Below, in pieces: positions 9,197 to 22,100 of a DNA stretch of 64,000 nucleotides. The stretch spans positions 147,239,429-147,303,428 of the forward strand of contig CM066314.1 of the NCBI GenBank assembly GCA_033807775.1, in the 5' to 3' direction. Position 1 is the first letter of the stretch; every line of letters begins with the position of its first letter. The DNA comes from Saussurea involucrata. Taxonomy: Eukaryota; Streptophyta; Magnoliopsida; Asterales; Asteraceae. The translations under genes and the position numbers were made by a program. A model generated the notes under the pieces. The model was not told the DNA's origin and did not search any database. It saw only the letters and a list, made by a program, of their open reading frames with translations.

Positions 9197-12100
9197 CATA
9201 ACCTACCAAGTTATTATAGAGATCCTCCGTGGCCATCCCCTACGAACCGCGCTTACCAAAGTCGTCACAGTTCCCGTCGTCTACCTGCAACGGTTTTAGG
9301 CAACACTACAGTACCACCCAAATCACCAACGGGTCCACATTTCAGAGCCAAATTCGATCACTTTGATGCACGTATAACCATTAGAAGAGTCCGACGTGCA
9401 CTTGACCTACCGTACAGCGAAAACTTCGAAGACCCTGTTCCCGAGGCTCAACTCTTTGCCGATATCCAAAGCCTCGGATACCAAGATGCCAAACACCCAA
9501 TTCTGATGGGCTCGTCCAAATTCGAACGCCAATTCCTACCGAGGATTTGGTATACCTTATGCTCGATCATAATCGGTGCATGACTTCGAAGCACACCGGA
9601 CTAGACAAATGTAACATCCCAACCCTCTAAATATTCCATGCAATCGCATTCAACCGAAACATCGACTACGCAGTCATACTGTAGAATGAATTGATAGAGC
9701 TAGTTGAGGATAAATTCCGACCACACAAGAACCGCAACTTCGTGCCCTACCAACGTTTCTTTCAGATCTTAATCCATCAGATCATGGAAGACAACCGAGA
9801 GATCCCTCGCTGAGAAAATGCAGTCAAAGGCCCGAGCCAATGGATGCATTATCTAAAGATGCTGAAACATATTGACTTTGCCCACATCGCAGTTATACCT
9901 GAAGCTGTTCTTGCCCATGTCGACCAGTAGTCTGAGGTAGTTAGGCAATATAGAATAGCTAATGCACTAATGGTCCAGCCAGAACCAGCAGGACCTCCCC
10001 AAGGTGCAATCCCACTAGGCGGTGAGGGTATACATGTTGAGCAGGGTTAGGAACTTGGGGTTCCTGAACGGGAAGAGGTGAGAAGAATATTAAGACAGAG
10101 AGTGGGTGGGGTGGCGAGGACTGCTGGTCAGGCATCCATATCCGGAGCTGTAAGAATTCCACTTATCGATGACATATCGATAGATTCAGAGGATGACCCC
10201 GACTTTAACCCCGATGCTTCGTCATCCGAGGATGAAGCATCTGACCAACCACGACGAGCTGAAGATGGTAACTCCGACTCCGATCCTAATCACGACCCTG
10301 ATGCGGATCTTATTCCGAGGCACATCGGCCGGAGTCGACACATTGAGGGTTCCGAAGCTGATTCCGCCTGGAACTTTGGACTCTCCGACGATTTTGATGA
10401 CATAAGGCGGGAAGAGGGAGATGAAGTAGAAAATACTATTGTGAGCCGTGGGAATGTGAGAAAAGAAATGGGAGATGCTGAGATAGGATCGGATAAAGTT
10501 TTAACTACCGATCCTCCCCAAACCGTTACTAGCCGGGTTGCCACATCTACTACCAATGAGCGTTTGTCGCCGTTGTGTATTAAACAAGACATGGTGGACC
10601 CAGCCATGCATAGCACAGCCCCTCTCAGCCACTCGTCGGCATCTCAATTTGCCGGCGTTTCATTTCACACAGGGGATAAAGCTCAAACGCTATCGGCGAT
10701 ACACTCGGTGTCTGTTGATATTGAACAAGGTAGGCTCCTGCCCCGGCCACCGCCTCTTATTCCGAGCACGTTGAGTCAGAACCTTTTGGACATACTTCTT
10801 TTCCTAGGCCACGCGTGTCGGTATCACAACAAGTTGTGAGCTTTCGTGCTCCAACTGGAACACCCCGAGTGCGGCCGCCATTTTTGGTGCCCCACGAGGA
10901 CTGGGTGGAAGTCTTGTCATAGTCAACACTACGCCATCTATGAACACAGGCAGTACGGTTGCTACAACCGCTACTTCAACCGGTAACCTACGTGGTCCGG
11001 AGGTTAGTTCCATATTTCCTAATTTTCCACATGAGTAGGTTGTACGAATGCTAGGCCCGTATCCACATTTTATTACTCTTCCACTACTGGCGTCTGCTTT
11101 AGGCGCTATCGATCATGCCTACAAGCAACACCGTCGGGCCATGCAAGAATCCGTTGACCGATTAGCAAACGAAGTGAACAGAGCCATTAAGGGAAAAGGC
11201 ATTGCTGACTCGTCATCAACTCCTCAGGATCAACCATCCAACACTCAATCTGACCCACAACCACCACCACCAGTACCGTTACATCAAGTACCCACCAATC
11301 AACTCAAATCTGAGTTGTTAGCCCGACTGTTAGCACAAGGAGATACAAACACTGCTGAAGAAGTTGACCTTGTTGGATTACTCCGACAACATATCCAACC
11401 TCAAACCCAAACTCAAACCCAACCACCTTCTAACAACAACTTCCAGCGTCTAACCGACTCAATGAGAGACATGACGAATGCCGTGATGGCAGGATTCTCC
11501 TCCATCACTGAAAGGCTTAAGGTTGTCGAAGAGAGGTGTGGGATTCAAGCTCAGGCCTCACATAAAAGAAGACATGATGATCAGGATCCGCCTGATCAAC
11601 ATGAGGGGGGAGAAGAGAGCCAGGGTTGGTGAGTCTAGTGGTGCAGCTATAGAAAATGTTGGTGCTTCAGTAAACGAAGGGGAAACGGGGCAGGTGTTAT
11701 CGTACAAGTGGATGACACCGAAGTTCTAGCTGATGTCATAATTGGGGTTGAAAAGCCTTCGGTTATTGACAATAGAACAGATGAAGAAAGGATGGCAGAT
11801 GGCTTCGTCAATGATTACATCTACATAGCTTCTGAGGAAGAACCTGAGAAAACGACCGTCCAGATCAAATAGGAAATAGATGATATATTCGACATCACTG
11901 GGGCTATTATTGCTGCTTCGGACTCTGATGATGATGTTCCTCCTCCGCAACCACCGAATGATCAGGGTGCAGGTACTTTCTCCTCTCGGGCTCCAGTTGT
12001 TCAAGAGAATTCTCTGGTAATTCAAGTGCATGCCGATGGCAGAATCAGGGATCCTGTACTCGAAGTTGAACTGGCACTCTATCAAGAGGTAATTGATGTT

Positions 12101-12961
12101 GAGCCAAGGTATGTGGCTACAGGTGAAAGGGTAAGTATCTTGATTCCTTTTCAGGAGAGCATAAGGAGAGATTTGTTTGTGAAAGACGTCCAGAGGATCG
12201 ATATAGCAAAGGTATACGGCGTTGAGAATTGACCATCACTTGAGAAGATCGAGTTTCTGCATGTTATGGGCAACAAATACAAAGAAATGAGTGCAATTAG
12301 ATCTGACAATGTGATAGTGAAAGTGCTGAAGATTGAATCTCAACGGCTGCTCAAAGTCTGGTATCCTAAATTCACTGTTAGATCTGATGGTTCTGAATAT
12401 GTTTTTTTTAGGCCGACTTCAAAAGTTTAAAGCTCGATGACCTCCTAAGGCCTAAGCCTATACAATGCCCTAGCCTGCCTCCCCGATAAGAAACAAGAAT
12501 GGTCTGCCGCGTATCAAAGTGTCAAGAGATTCATGCGGGACATTCTGAAGTTCTCTTATCTGACATAATTTTAGATGGCCCTGGAATCACACCAAGCCCA
12601 AGTAAACCTAAGAGCACCGAACCGGTGTCTGTCAGACATTCAAGGTATCCCCGTCTACACCGTTCTGAAGAAACCGGATCTTGGAGTTGTCTACTTCGAT
12701 TCAGACTCAAAGAAGAGATTTATGAGAGTCCTTAAAGTCAACAAGTTCAGCGATGGTACAACCAAGATGATTTTGGTACACCTGGAGAGCAAGCTTTGTT
12801 TGGATGAAAGCGGCGAGGTGAAGCTGAAAGATAAAGAAAGGGATCTGATCAAACAAGTGATTGAAGCCATTACCTACCGGAAGGATTACCGACATGCACT
12901 GCGGAGGTTCGAGATCATCTTCGATATTCGGACGAAACATGTATTCCCGGTGGATGCTTAA
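9197..12961 (+). pseudogene. post-pol ORF3 of older copia element C, heavily decayed
   Basis: Reading-frame fragments related in layout to ORF3 of B and D. The N-terminal part has FLPRIWYTLCSI, then (other frame, about 9600-9930) a block with HAIAFNRNIDYAVIL. An acidic middle follows (10078-10839), then a Gln/Pro-rich and helical part (11048-11632), and a C-terminal domain (12575-12961) with GVVYFDSDSKKRFMRVLKV and KFSDGTTKMI. At least ten nonsense codons and several shifts are present, many TAG/TGA. It ends shortly before a polypurine tract and LTR start, the same relation as in D. The 5' part is cut off by the insertion of B. Function unknown; this is a relic. Confidence 0.65.
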
Positions 12962-12984
12962 ACTCTTTGCCTCTACATTGGTAC

Positions 12985-12996
12985 AAAGGGGGAGAA
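12985..12996 (+). promoter_or_regulatory. polypurine tract of element C
   Basis: AAAGGGGGAGAA immediately precedes the TGTTAGTGCC start of an LTR. Confidence 0.75.
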
Positions 12997-13247
12997 TGTT
13001 AGTGCCTTAATTATCATGTTGTACCATGTAGAGGGACCATTTATGTAATTACTAAGTTACAAAGTATATAAGGTAACTTTTGTCTAGATTATCATTAGGT
13101 CATTCATAGCTACCCACACAAGTACACACACTACAATTGCTCTATACATTCTCTATTGTGTACTTGATGGATTGTTCTTCATTGATCAATATATGGATGG
13201 CCATCTGATTGGATTAACAGATTGATTACTTGTTCTGGAATCACAAT
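12997..13247 (+). repeat. 3' LTR of element C (right end uncertain)
   Basis: It starts TGTTAGTGCC after the polypurine tract and has a TATA box at about 13063 (AGTATATAAGG). The most plausible end is GGAATCACA just before a short (TA)n run at 13248, giving about 250 bp. The ends do not form a good inverted pair, so truncation is possible. Confidence 0.55.
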
Positions 13248-13571
13248 ATATATATATATATATTATGTTTATATATACATACAAGGCCGTACTAGGGCCC
13301 AAAGGAAATAGGAGTCCAATAATTTCAAGTATATACTATATAATAGTAGTTAAGAAAATTTATAAATAACAAAAACAAAAGGTATTAGTATATAATATGA
13401 CTGAAAAAAACTTAGCATTATATTAAGGGCCAAACATATATTAATTAATTAAATTAGACAATATAAATTGTAAAAATTTAATTGATCTTTCATTTTATAG
13501 TATTGCTTCTAATTTTTCTAAGTTTTTTTTTATCTAATACTGATATCTAAAAACTATTTTTACCTAATCAT

Positions 13572-13573
<2 letters not shown>
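13248..13573. other. AT-rich intergenic stretch
   Basis: AT-rich sequence between element C and the (TA)n run, with no ORF, repeat or motif that can be supported beyond a short TATATA run at its left edge. Confidence 0.5.

Positions 13574-13609
<36 letters not shown>
13574..13609. repeat. (TA)n microsatellite at left edge of T
   Basis: About 17 TA units directly abut the left arm of inverted-repeat element T. The right arm ends at CT and TA repeats (28511-28535), so T sits in simple-repeat DNA and its target duplication cannot be read. Confidence 0.9.
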
Positions 13610-13612
<3 letters not shown>

Positions 13613-14952
13613 AGTAAACTACACTTTTGGTCCCTATGGTTTAGTGATTATAACACATTTGGTCCCTACAGTTTAAAAATTACACTTTAGCCACTACAAA
13701 ATGCATTTCGGTCCGGATTTGCTCCCTCGTCGTTAAGTACGTTAAAAAATCTCGTTAGATGAGGGGTATTTTCATCTTTTTCACTTTTACTTTATTTTTC
13801 TTTAATAAATAAATTGGAGGGACTAAACGTGTTATACCATAGATCTTTATTTTACCAATTTTTTAATTAACTATAATTCTTTTTCTTGAATATTCATCTA
13901 CAACAATAATAGCATGATGAACATCAAGAACATGAAAACCAAGAATAATAACCCATATTTAAAAACTTAAATCAAATCTAAATTTAAAAACCAAAACCAT
14001 ATCCAATAACCAAAATCAAACCCACTTAAAAAAACTAAATCAAATAAAGATTTGAGAGAAGAGATCTGAGAGATAGATCGAGAGAAAAGAGAGAGAGAGA
14101 GATCGAGAGAAGAGGTCTGAGAAAAGAGATAGAGATCGAGAGAAGAAAGAGAGATCTGTTGCAGGAGACTTTGTGGGTCCTTCCGACGAGATCTGTCTCT
14201 TTCTCACAAATTACGAACTTCACTTCTCCTTCGATCTTCTTCTTCTTCTTTCTCGACCTGCTTCGAAATCACCGGAGAACACGTCGGACGATTCCAGAGC
14301 TTCTTCTCTCTCGATCTGCTTTTTCTTCTTCTCTGGATCTTCTTCTTCTCTTAGACTGCTTATTCACCGTGTCTTGATTTGATTTTTATTTATGATTTTG
14401 GGTTTTGATTGAGATTCATATTTTGATTTAGGGTTAATTTGTGGTTCTTGTGTTACGGTTTTTGATTTGTGTTCTACGGTTTTGTTGATGATTTCTTGGT
14501 GATGAAGATAAACACTCAAGAAAAGTCAATTATGAAATTTTAAAATGTTAAAAAAATTATAATTATTATGGATTTAAATCTGGTTTGGTTAAGGTTTTTA
14601 AATATGGGTTTGTTCTTATGTTCTTCAAGTGATGATTGTTCAAGAAAAAAATATTACAATTAATTAAAAATGAATGTTCAAGAAAAAATATTGGTGTTAA
14701 TCATGGTGTTCTTGATGATTTATTTGGGGAGGATGAATATTCAAGAGAAACAAACAATTATGGTATAACACATTTAGTTCCTACAATTTATTTATTAAAG
14801 AAAATAAAGTAAAAGTGAAAAAGACAAAAATACCCCTCATCTAACGAGATTTTTTAACAGACTTAACAACGAGGGACCAAATCCGGACCAAAATGCATAT
14901 TGTAGTGGCTAAAGTGTAATTTTTAAACTGTAGGGACCAAATGTGTTATAAT

Positions 14953-15676
14953 TGTTAGCCCCAAGTATCTCATGTAAAAGTATTGAAAATATTCCAAGTC
15001 AGAAGACCACCAGAGATCGAGCAGAAGACTTAGAAGAAGTTCAACAAGAAGACCAACAGAGCTCAACAGAGCTCTGGTGGAACCAACAGAGCTCAACAGA
15101 ACTCTGGCAGAAGATCAACAGAAGAATTGTTGATACCCGAAGACAAACAGAGCTCTGGTCTATGAGCTCTGGTGAAGTGAAGACCTTTGTAAAGCCTAAG
15201 TCTCGTAAGAAATCCTAAGTGTCAGACACGTGTCCATACTTTCCACGTATGCCCTAAAGAAAGGAGACACACTTTCCACGTGTCATTCCAGGGTACAATA
15301 GTACACTGTCCACACTTTATCAGGGCTATAAATAGTGAGGTAGTGGAACAAACGATTAAAAGCTTTTGGAAGAATAGTTTTCCAGAAATGTTAGAGCACA
15401 CACTGCAGTATTCCATAGCACTACCTCCGTACGATTTTGTGTCCTGTGAGATTTCAAATACACACACTTGAACGTGTTCTTGGTGTTATTCATATTATCA
15501 ATATACGAGCAGCTTATTATACTTGATCTTGTTATCATTATTACTGTTCTATACTTGATACTCACGGTTACAATATCTTTGCACAATCACTCACATCTTA
15601 ATGGCTTTATATTTAATGCTTCCGTTGTCTATTTTATTACCATTAATGTGATGGAACGTGAATCTGGGAACCTACA
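14953..15676 (+). repeat. 5' LTR of element D
   Basis: This 724-bp LTR starts TGTTAGCCCC and ends ACCTACA. It has repeated CAGAGCTC/ACAGAGCTCTGG words at about 15055-15170, with one 30-bp unit duplicated compared with the 3' LTR. G-box-like ACGTG sites and a TATA box follow. Confidence 0.95.
15228..15334 (+). promoter_or_regulatory. core promoter region in 5' LTR of D
   Basis: Three ACGT-core sites (GACACGTGTCC near 15228, CCACGTATG near 15243, CCACGTGTCATT near 15276) precede a TATA box CTATAAATA at 15326-15334. ACGTG cores are known binding sites of plant bZIP/bHLH factors; a stress or light response of the element is inference. The same sites are in the 3' LTR, with TATA at 28121. Confidence 0.65.
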
Positions 15677-15677
15677 G

Positions 15678-15690
15678 TTGGTATCAGAGC
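15678..15690 (+). promoter_or_regulatory. primer binding site of element D (tRNA-iMet)
   Basis: TTGGTATCAGAGC begins one base after the 5' LTR and is complementary to the 3' end of initiator tRNA-Met. Confidence 0.95.
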
Positions 15691-15961
15691 TCCTTTGATT
15701 TGCTTAAATCAAACGATCCAATCTACCAAGGTTGATTCATAGTTGTTGATTGTTGTGTGTCTCTTAAAAGCTTCATAGTATACTCTGTTTTTACTGTTTA
15801 AAGTTTAAAACATGTTTTCAGAGTTCATTTAATACTGTTCAAACGCTTTCCAGTTCAGTTTAAAGATCTTCTCTAACTCAAGTTACTGTTCCATTGGTTA
15901 GTGTTCACTCACTTTCAGTTTGAAACTCTTTTGAAACCGTTATACTCTGTTTTTCTTCAAA

Positions 15962-18900
15962 ATGGCTAATAACAACATTAACGCCATTTATACTGCTGGT
16001 TTTCTGACCAAGCCTCCTACTCTTCTGAGAGATGAATATCCTCGGTGGAAGATTAGGATGGTTAACTTCCTTGATGGAATGGACAGAGATTTAATGCGAT
16101 CTGTCACGGATGGACCTTGCCAACCCATGGTTTTGGTTCCACGTGTGCCTGCAACAGAAACTACTGCTGAGATTCCTGCTTATCTTAAACCTAAAACCAC
16201 CGGGTTTACTGACGAAGAGAAGCTAAAAATGGAAAATGACCTTAAGGCAGTTAGACTTCTAATTATGGCCATTCCCAACGATATATTTCAAGAACTAGAC
16301 TCATGTGTTACTGCTAAAGAAATCTGGGATCAACTTCTTAATCAACTTGAGGGTGGTATTAAGACCCAAAAGAACAGAAGGACCCAATGTATAAATGAAT
16401 ACAACGATTTCAAGGCACTTCGTGAGGAAACCTTACAACAAACCTACAACAGATTTAATGTGTTGATAAACAAATGCAAAAAGTGTGGGGTTGTTAGGTC
16501 GAAGGAAGATAACAATGTTTTGTTCCTGAAAATTTTGAATGATGAATGGTTAAATCTGTCCATGTCTTTACAAGTTAACCAAGATTTGGATGCATGGTCT
16601 CTTACTGATGTGTATGGCACTCTTGCTACACAAGAGAAGGATGTTATCAAACAAAAGGGCAAATCCACCATTGCAGGCCCAATAGCTTTGGTATCTGAAT
16701 CAAAGAAAACCACTGAAGGAAAGTCCAACAGAGAGAGTTCTAGCAGAGATAAAAAGAAAGAAAAGAAGAAGGGTAAGAAGAGTCTGGTAGCAGAAAGTGA
16801 TGCTGAAGAAAGTTCATCAGAAGATGATGATATAAATGCTTTTGCTAAATCTCTTGCATTAATAACTAAAATTTTTAACAAGAGATTTGGTAGCAAAGTA
16901 TTTGACAGAAGTGGTAGATACGAAAGAGAAGAGAAAGATGAGAAAAGAGGTTATGTTGCACCTCCACAACAGAACCACCAGAACAGAGCTCCATAAGAAC
17001 AGAGACTGCAACCACAACAGAAGTATAATGCTCCAGCACCTAAGAAAACCGATGCTGCTCAACCCATCAACCAGAATGATGGACGTTGCTTTATATGTGG
17101 AAAACCTGGCCATTTCTCTGCTAATTGTAGAGGTAAACTGGTAAAAGACCAGGATTACTACAAGAACAAATACAAGTACAATTATCGAGAGAGAAGCTAT
17201 GTTGCTGAGATGGAGAATTGGATCTCTGATTCATCCTCTGATGATGAACCAGAGCAAGCCAATTTCTGCGGAGTTGCTGTGGATGATGAGACTTTGGCAG
17301 AAGAGGTTGATTGGATGACTGGAGAAACGAGAACGACAGAACAAGATATGAATCAGAATGCATTTGCTCTTACAGTAACAGAGCCAGACAACAGAGCGCT
17401 GGAGACCACCAGACCCAGTGCCAAGGTATGTTCTTCTGAATCAAAGTCTGACTCTGAGTTGGAAATGCATGTTTCTTTGCTAACAGAGGAGTTTCAACTC
17501 TTAAAACAAAATCTCTCTGAAGAGAAAGAGATAAGAAAGCTAGCTCAAAAGGATCTGTCCTTTTACAAGAGAGAGAAAACTCTCTTGGAACAAGAAAAGG
17601 AAGAAATCTTTAAGGAAAAATCTGAGCTAGAAGTCTTACAACAAAAGAAGGAAAACTCTTTTTCAGAAAAAGTGAAGGAATATGAGGAAATTTTGAAACA
17701 AAAATCTGAAGAGGTTAAGAAGTCTGAAACTGAAAGACTTAACTCTGTTGCATTAAAAGATTATTTTCAAAGAGAAAGGGAAGTTTTACATCAATCCCTA
17801 CAGAGAAAAGAGATTTTAATCAAGAAGTACCAGGATGCACAAGATGTGCACATCAAGATAAACTCACAGATGGATACACAAGGTCTTGGTTTCTCTGACC
17901 TTGCTCCCTGGAATGGAAAGAAGAAGACATCTCTGTCCTCTACTTTCTGTGTCGGGAAAATCCAAGAGGATGTGATCTCTGGTACAGCAGTTTTCAAAAG
18001 AATCAAAACTTCAGATATTTCAAGGACCAGAAGACTTAACTACAGGAACGTCAGCTATGACTCCTTGAATCATGAAAAGGTTTTAAAACCATTTGAAAAG
18101 TTCATTCTTGATCAAGGAAAAGCTAGAATCATTTTGCCTAATTCTATTAAGAGTCTGGATCCCAAAGAGATTTTCAACTTTGACTCTTTTAAGGAACAGA
18201 AGTCTGTTACTTCTGTGGAAGAGTCCTCTGTTGATAAAACACAGAGCGAGCTCAACCCTGAAGCCCCAGTCTTCTCTCCTTCTTCTGAATCAATTGGAAC
18301 ATCATTTGAGGAGGATTTGGAAAGAGTTCTTGATGAGAATATCGCATCTGATGCTTTAAAACCCAAGTTGAGAAAGTTCAAGTCTGCTAAAACCGATATA
18401 TCTTTGATACCTCAAGAGTCTACCACCAGAGACTTTCAGTGCCCTGAAAGTGACTCTGACTCTGTGGTAGATGAACAAATCTTTTGTGGTCAAAAGAAAG
18501 TTTTGCATAAACCTAAGCAGATACCGGTGGGATCTATGGATTTGAAAAAGGATGTCTCATTTTTTAAGAAACAATCAAGATTCATACCAGTAACTGAGTT
18601 TGATAACAAAGGCTTCAGGATTCTTGCTTCTAATGTAGTAGAAGAAAAGAAAAGAGAGAATGCCAGAAATATTCCAGTGAACAACACCTATGTTCCCTTT
18701 GCTTTCAAACCAATCAGATTTACACCAGAGCAGAAGGGCAAATGGATAGTCAATGACAGACCTATTCCTACCTCTGCTGAAAATCAAAGGAAAAACTCCT
18801 TTTGGCAAAGTGAATATGTTTCAAAGAAAAACAACAATTTCAAAAAGCCAAATCAGGACAGTATGTATGGTCCTAGAGTTTTTCAGAATCAAGCACCATT

Positions 18901-19183
18901 CAAACAACAGTTTTTGAATAAAAACAGCAATGTGCATCAATTATCTTCATGTTCTATCAATTGCAACTGCATTCAACTATTGTTAAAACTGCAAAAACAT
19001 ATGAATGGTCCCCACTGTGTTCTGAATCAGTCACCTCAAAGGAAAAATCCCAAAACTGTTCAGAATGCACAGAAAATGACCTCTGGCACACCATCACAGA
19101 ATGGAAAGCCAGTAGGTAGGACAAACACCCCTAAGTCTAACAAGAAAGGACCCATTATGCAATGGGTACCTAAAAAGAACTAA
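15962..19183 (+). pseudogene. gag: gag of element D with coiled-coil extension, one internal stop
   Basis: This is the capsid/nucleocapsid protein of D. ATG 15962 (MANNNINAIYTAGF) opens a frame that runs to TAA 19181-19183 with a single TAA at 16994-16996. Domains: UBN2-type capsid (roughly residues 20-250), a Lys/Glu-rich linker, a CCHC zinc knuckle CFICGKPGHFSANC (from 17087), and a long coiled-coil segment (about 17450-17850) typical of Sirevirus gag. The tail ends MQWVPKKN. With the internal stop read through, the product would be about 1,070 residues, long for copia gag. Pol follows in the same frame right after the TAA. Confidence 0.9.
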
Positions 19184-22100
19184 TCTGTCTTGCAGAAGCC
19201 TCGTGTGCAGATCTGGTACCTAGATTCAGGATGTTCCAGACACATGACGGGCAATAAGGAGCTGTTGACATCATTTAAAAACAAGAAAGGGAGTGCAGTG
19301 ACCTTTGGAGGAGACAATGGTGGACAAATTAGAGGTTATGGTACTTTAGTTAATGGTGGTGTTTCAGTTTCTGAAGTTGCTTTTGTTGAAGGATTGAACC
19401 ATAATCTTCTCAGTATAAGTCAACTTTGTGATCATGGGTTCGATATCAATTTTAGGAAGAAGTACTGTTCTCTGTTACTTTCCGAGTCTGCTCAAGAACT
19501 TTTAAGAGCCGACAGAAAAGGCAATCTGTACAAAATGAATTTTAATCCAAACCAAAACTCTACAACAGAAAAACTCTGTTTAGTGTCTTTGAAAAATGAA
19601 GATGCCTGACTCTGGCACAAAAGATTTGCCCATTTGAATTTCCAAAATCTTGACAAACTCGTAAAGTTGAACTTAGTAAAAGGACTTCCTTCGCTTAAAT
19701 TTAACAAAGACCACCTCTGTTCTGCTTGTGAGTTGGGGAAGATGAAAATATCTTCACACAGAACTAAGAGTGATCACAATTGCCCCAGACCTTTGCATAT
19801 GCTTCATGTGGATCTTTGTGGTCCAATCTCTGTGCAAAGTCTGTCGGGTAAAAAGCATATTCTTGTGCTCATTGATGAATTTTCTAGATATACATGGATT
19901 GAGTTCATCAGAGTAAAATCTGATGTCCCAGAAATTCTGATAAGTTTGTTGAGAAGGATACAGGTTCTGTTAGGACTCAAAGTTCAAAAGTTGAGAAGTG
20001 ATAATGGGACAGAGTTTAAGAATGCCAGAATAGATGCCTATCTTTCAGAAGAAGGAATTTCCCAGAACTTCTCAGCTGCCAGAACTCCACAACAGAATGG
20101 TGTAGTGGAAAGAAAGAACAGAACTCTAGTAGAAGCCGCCAGAACCATGTTAGCCGGTTCTATCCTTCCCATCAACTTCTGAGCAGAGGCAGTCTCTACA
20201 GCCTGTTTTACTCAAAACAGAGTTGTGATAGTGAAAAGATTTAAGAAGACTCCCTATGAACTCATCAACAACAGAAGGTCAAATGTGAAATATTTTCATA
20301 TCTTTGGCTGCAAGTGTTACATCTTGAATGACAGAGAACAATTGGGCAAATTCGACAAGAAGGCGGACGAAGGAATCTTTATTGGTTATTCCTTAACCTC
20401 TAAAGCCTACAGAGTCTACAATACCAGAACCCGTGTCATTCAAGAAAGTGTTAATGTGTCCTTTGATGAAGGTACATCAAGTTCCTTTCATCGCAAATCA
20501 ACAGAGGGGACACAGACAGAACAGAAGAAGCCAAGTTCTTCAAAAACGAGGGAAGAAGATATCAATCTTGTGTTCGATGATTTCTTCGATGATGATGATT
20601 CCTCTGTCGATATCACCAGAGGCAATAAAGCTCAGAACTCAACAGAACAGAATCTGACAGGTACAACTCTTACTGGTCCCTCTAATACTTCACCATCTAC
20701 TTCTCTGTCTACAGGAGTTATTCAGAGAAATGAGGAACCAAATCAAGATGTAAGAGAACCTGAACAAGAGCCATCATCACTCCTGTTAACCAACATTGGG
20801 AGCGATTCCCTATTTGAAAGTTCACCTTCGCAAAGCCCTGTTGGTACTTCACAGAGCAATGAGGCCACTCTCCAGAGTTGTGTGCCACAGAGCCCTGGTG
20901 CCAATCCACAGAGCTTTGATGCTAAAGTTCGTCTTTTACCATCAGAAGCACAAACCCCACCTGTTGTCCATGCTCCCTTGACAAGATGGACAAAGGATCA
21001 CCCCATCATCTAATTATTGGTGCTGCTGAAGATGGTGTGAAGACAAGATCGGCCACAATCAATGAAGCTTTCTTTGTCAACTTTCTAAGCATGATTGAGC
21101 CGAAGAAGATTTCTGATGCCCTTGAAGACCCAAACTGGATAGAAGCAATGCAAGAGGAGCTTCTGGAATTTGAAAGAAATAAAGTTTGGTCCTTGGTTCC
21201 ACTCCCAAAAGATAAAGCTGCAATTGGAACCAAGTGGGTGTTTAGAAATAAAAAGGATGAAGATGGGATTATCATCAGAAACAAAGCAAGGCTGGTTGTA
21301 AAGGGATATTGTCAAGAAGAAGGTATCGATTATGACGAAACCTTTGCTCCTGTGGCTAGACTAGAAGCAATCAGAATCTTCCTAGCCTATGCTGCTCACA
21401 AGGGTTTCAAGGTCTATCAGATGGATGTGAAATCGGCCTTTCTGAATGGCAACCTACAAGAGGAAGTATATGTCCAACAACCACCTGGTTTTGAATGTCC
21501 AGAGTTTCCAGACCACGTTTACAAGTTAGACAAAGCTTTGTACGGCCTTAAGCAAGCTCCCAGAGCCTGGTATGAAACTCTGTCAAACTTTCTGTTGACT
21601 AATCACTTCGAGAAAGGTACTGTCGATACAACTTTATTCTTTAGAAGGTATAAAAATGATATACTTCTGGTGCAAATATATGTCGACGACATTATTTTTG
21701 GGTCTACACGGCAAGAGTACTGTGATAGGTTTGAGGATTTGATGAAAAGCGAATTTAAAATGAGCATGATGGGAGAACTTTCTTTCTTTCTTGGTTTACA
21801 AGTAAAACAATCCATCAGAGGGACTTTCATAAGTCAGTCCAAATACATCTCTGATATTTTGAAAAAATACAAGCTCAACAATTCAAATCCAATGAAAACT
21901 CCTATTGCCACTGGAGTTAAACTTGACTCTGACCTTAATGGTGAACCTACAGATGTCAAGAACTACAGAGGCATGATCGGATCACTTATGTACTTAACTG
22001 CTAGCAGACCTGATATAATGTTTGCAACCTGTCTCTATGCCAGATTTCAAGCAAATCCTACAGAATCCCATTTGTCTGCTGTCAAACGTATATTTAATTA

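Noticed and set aside
14035..14382. ORFs in the interior of T as transposase or host exon
   Set aside because: They are low-complexity purine or CT-rich translations without any domain; a captured exon cannot be shown.
15222..15698. ORFs inside the D LTRs (also 28017-28475)
   Set aside because: They are present in both LTRs with no domain and overlap promoter elements.
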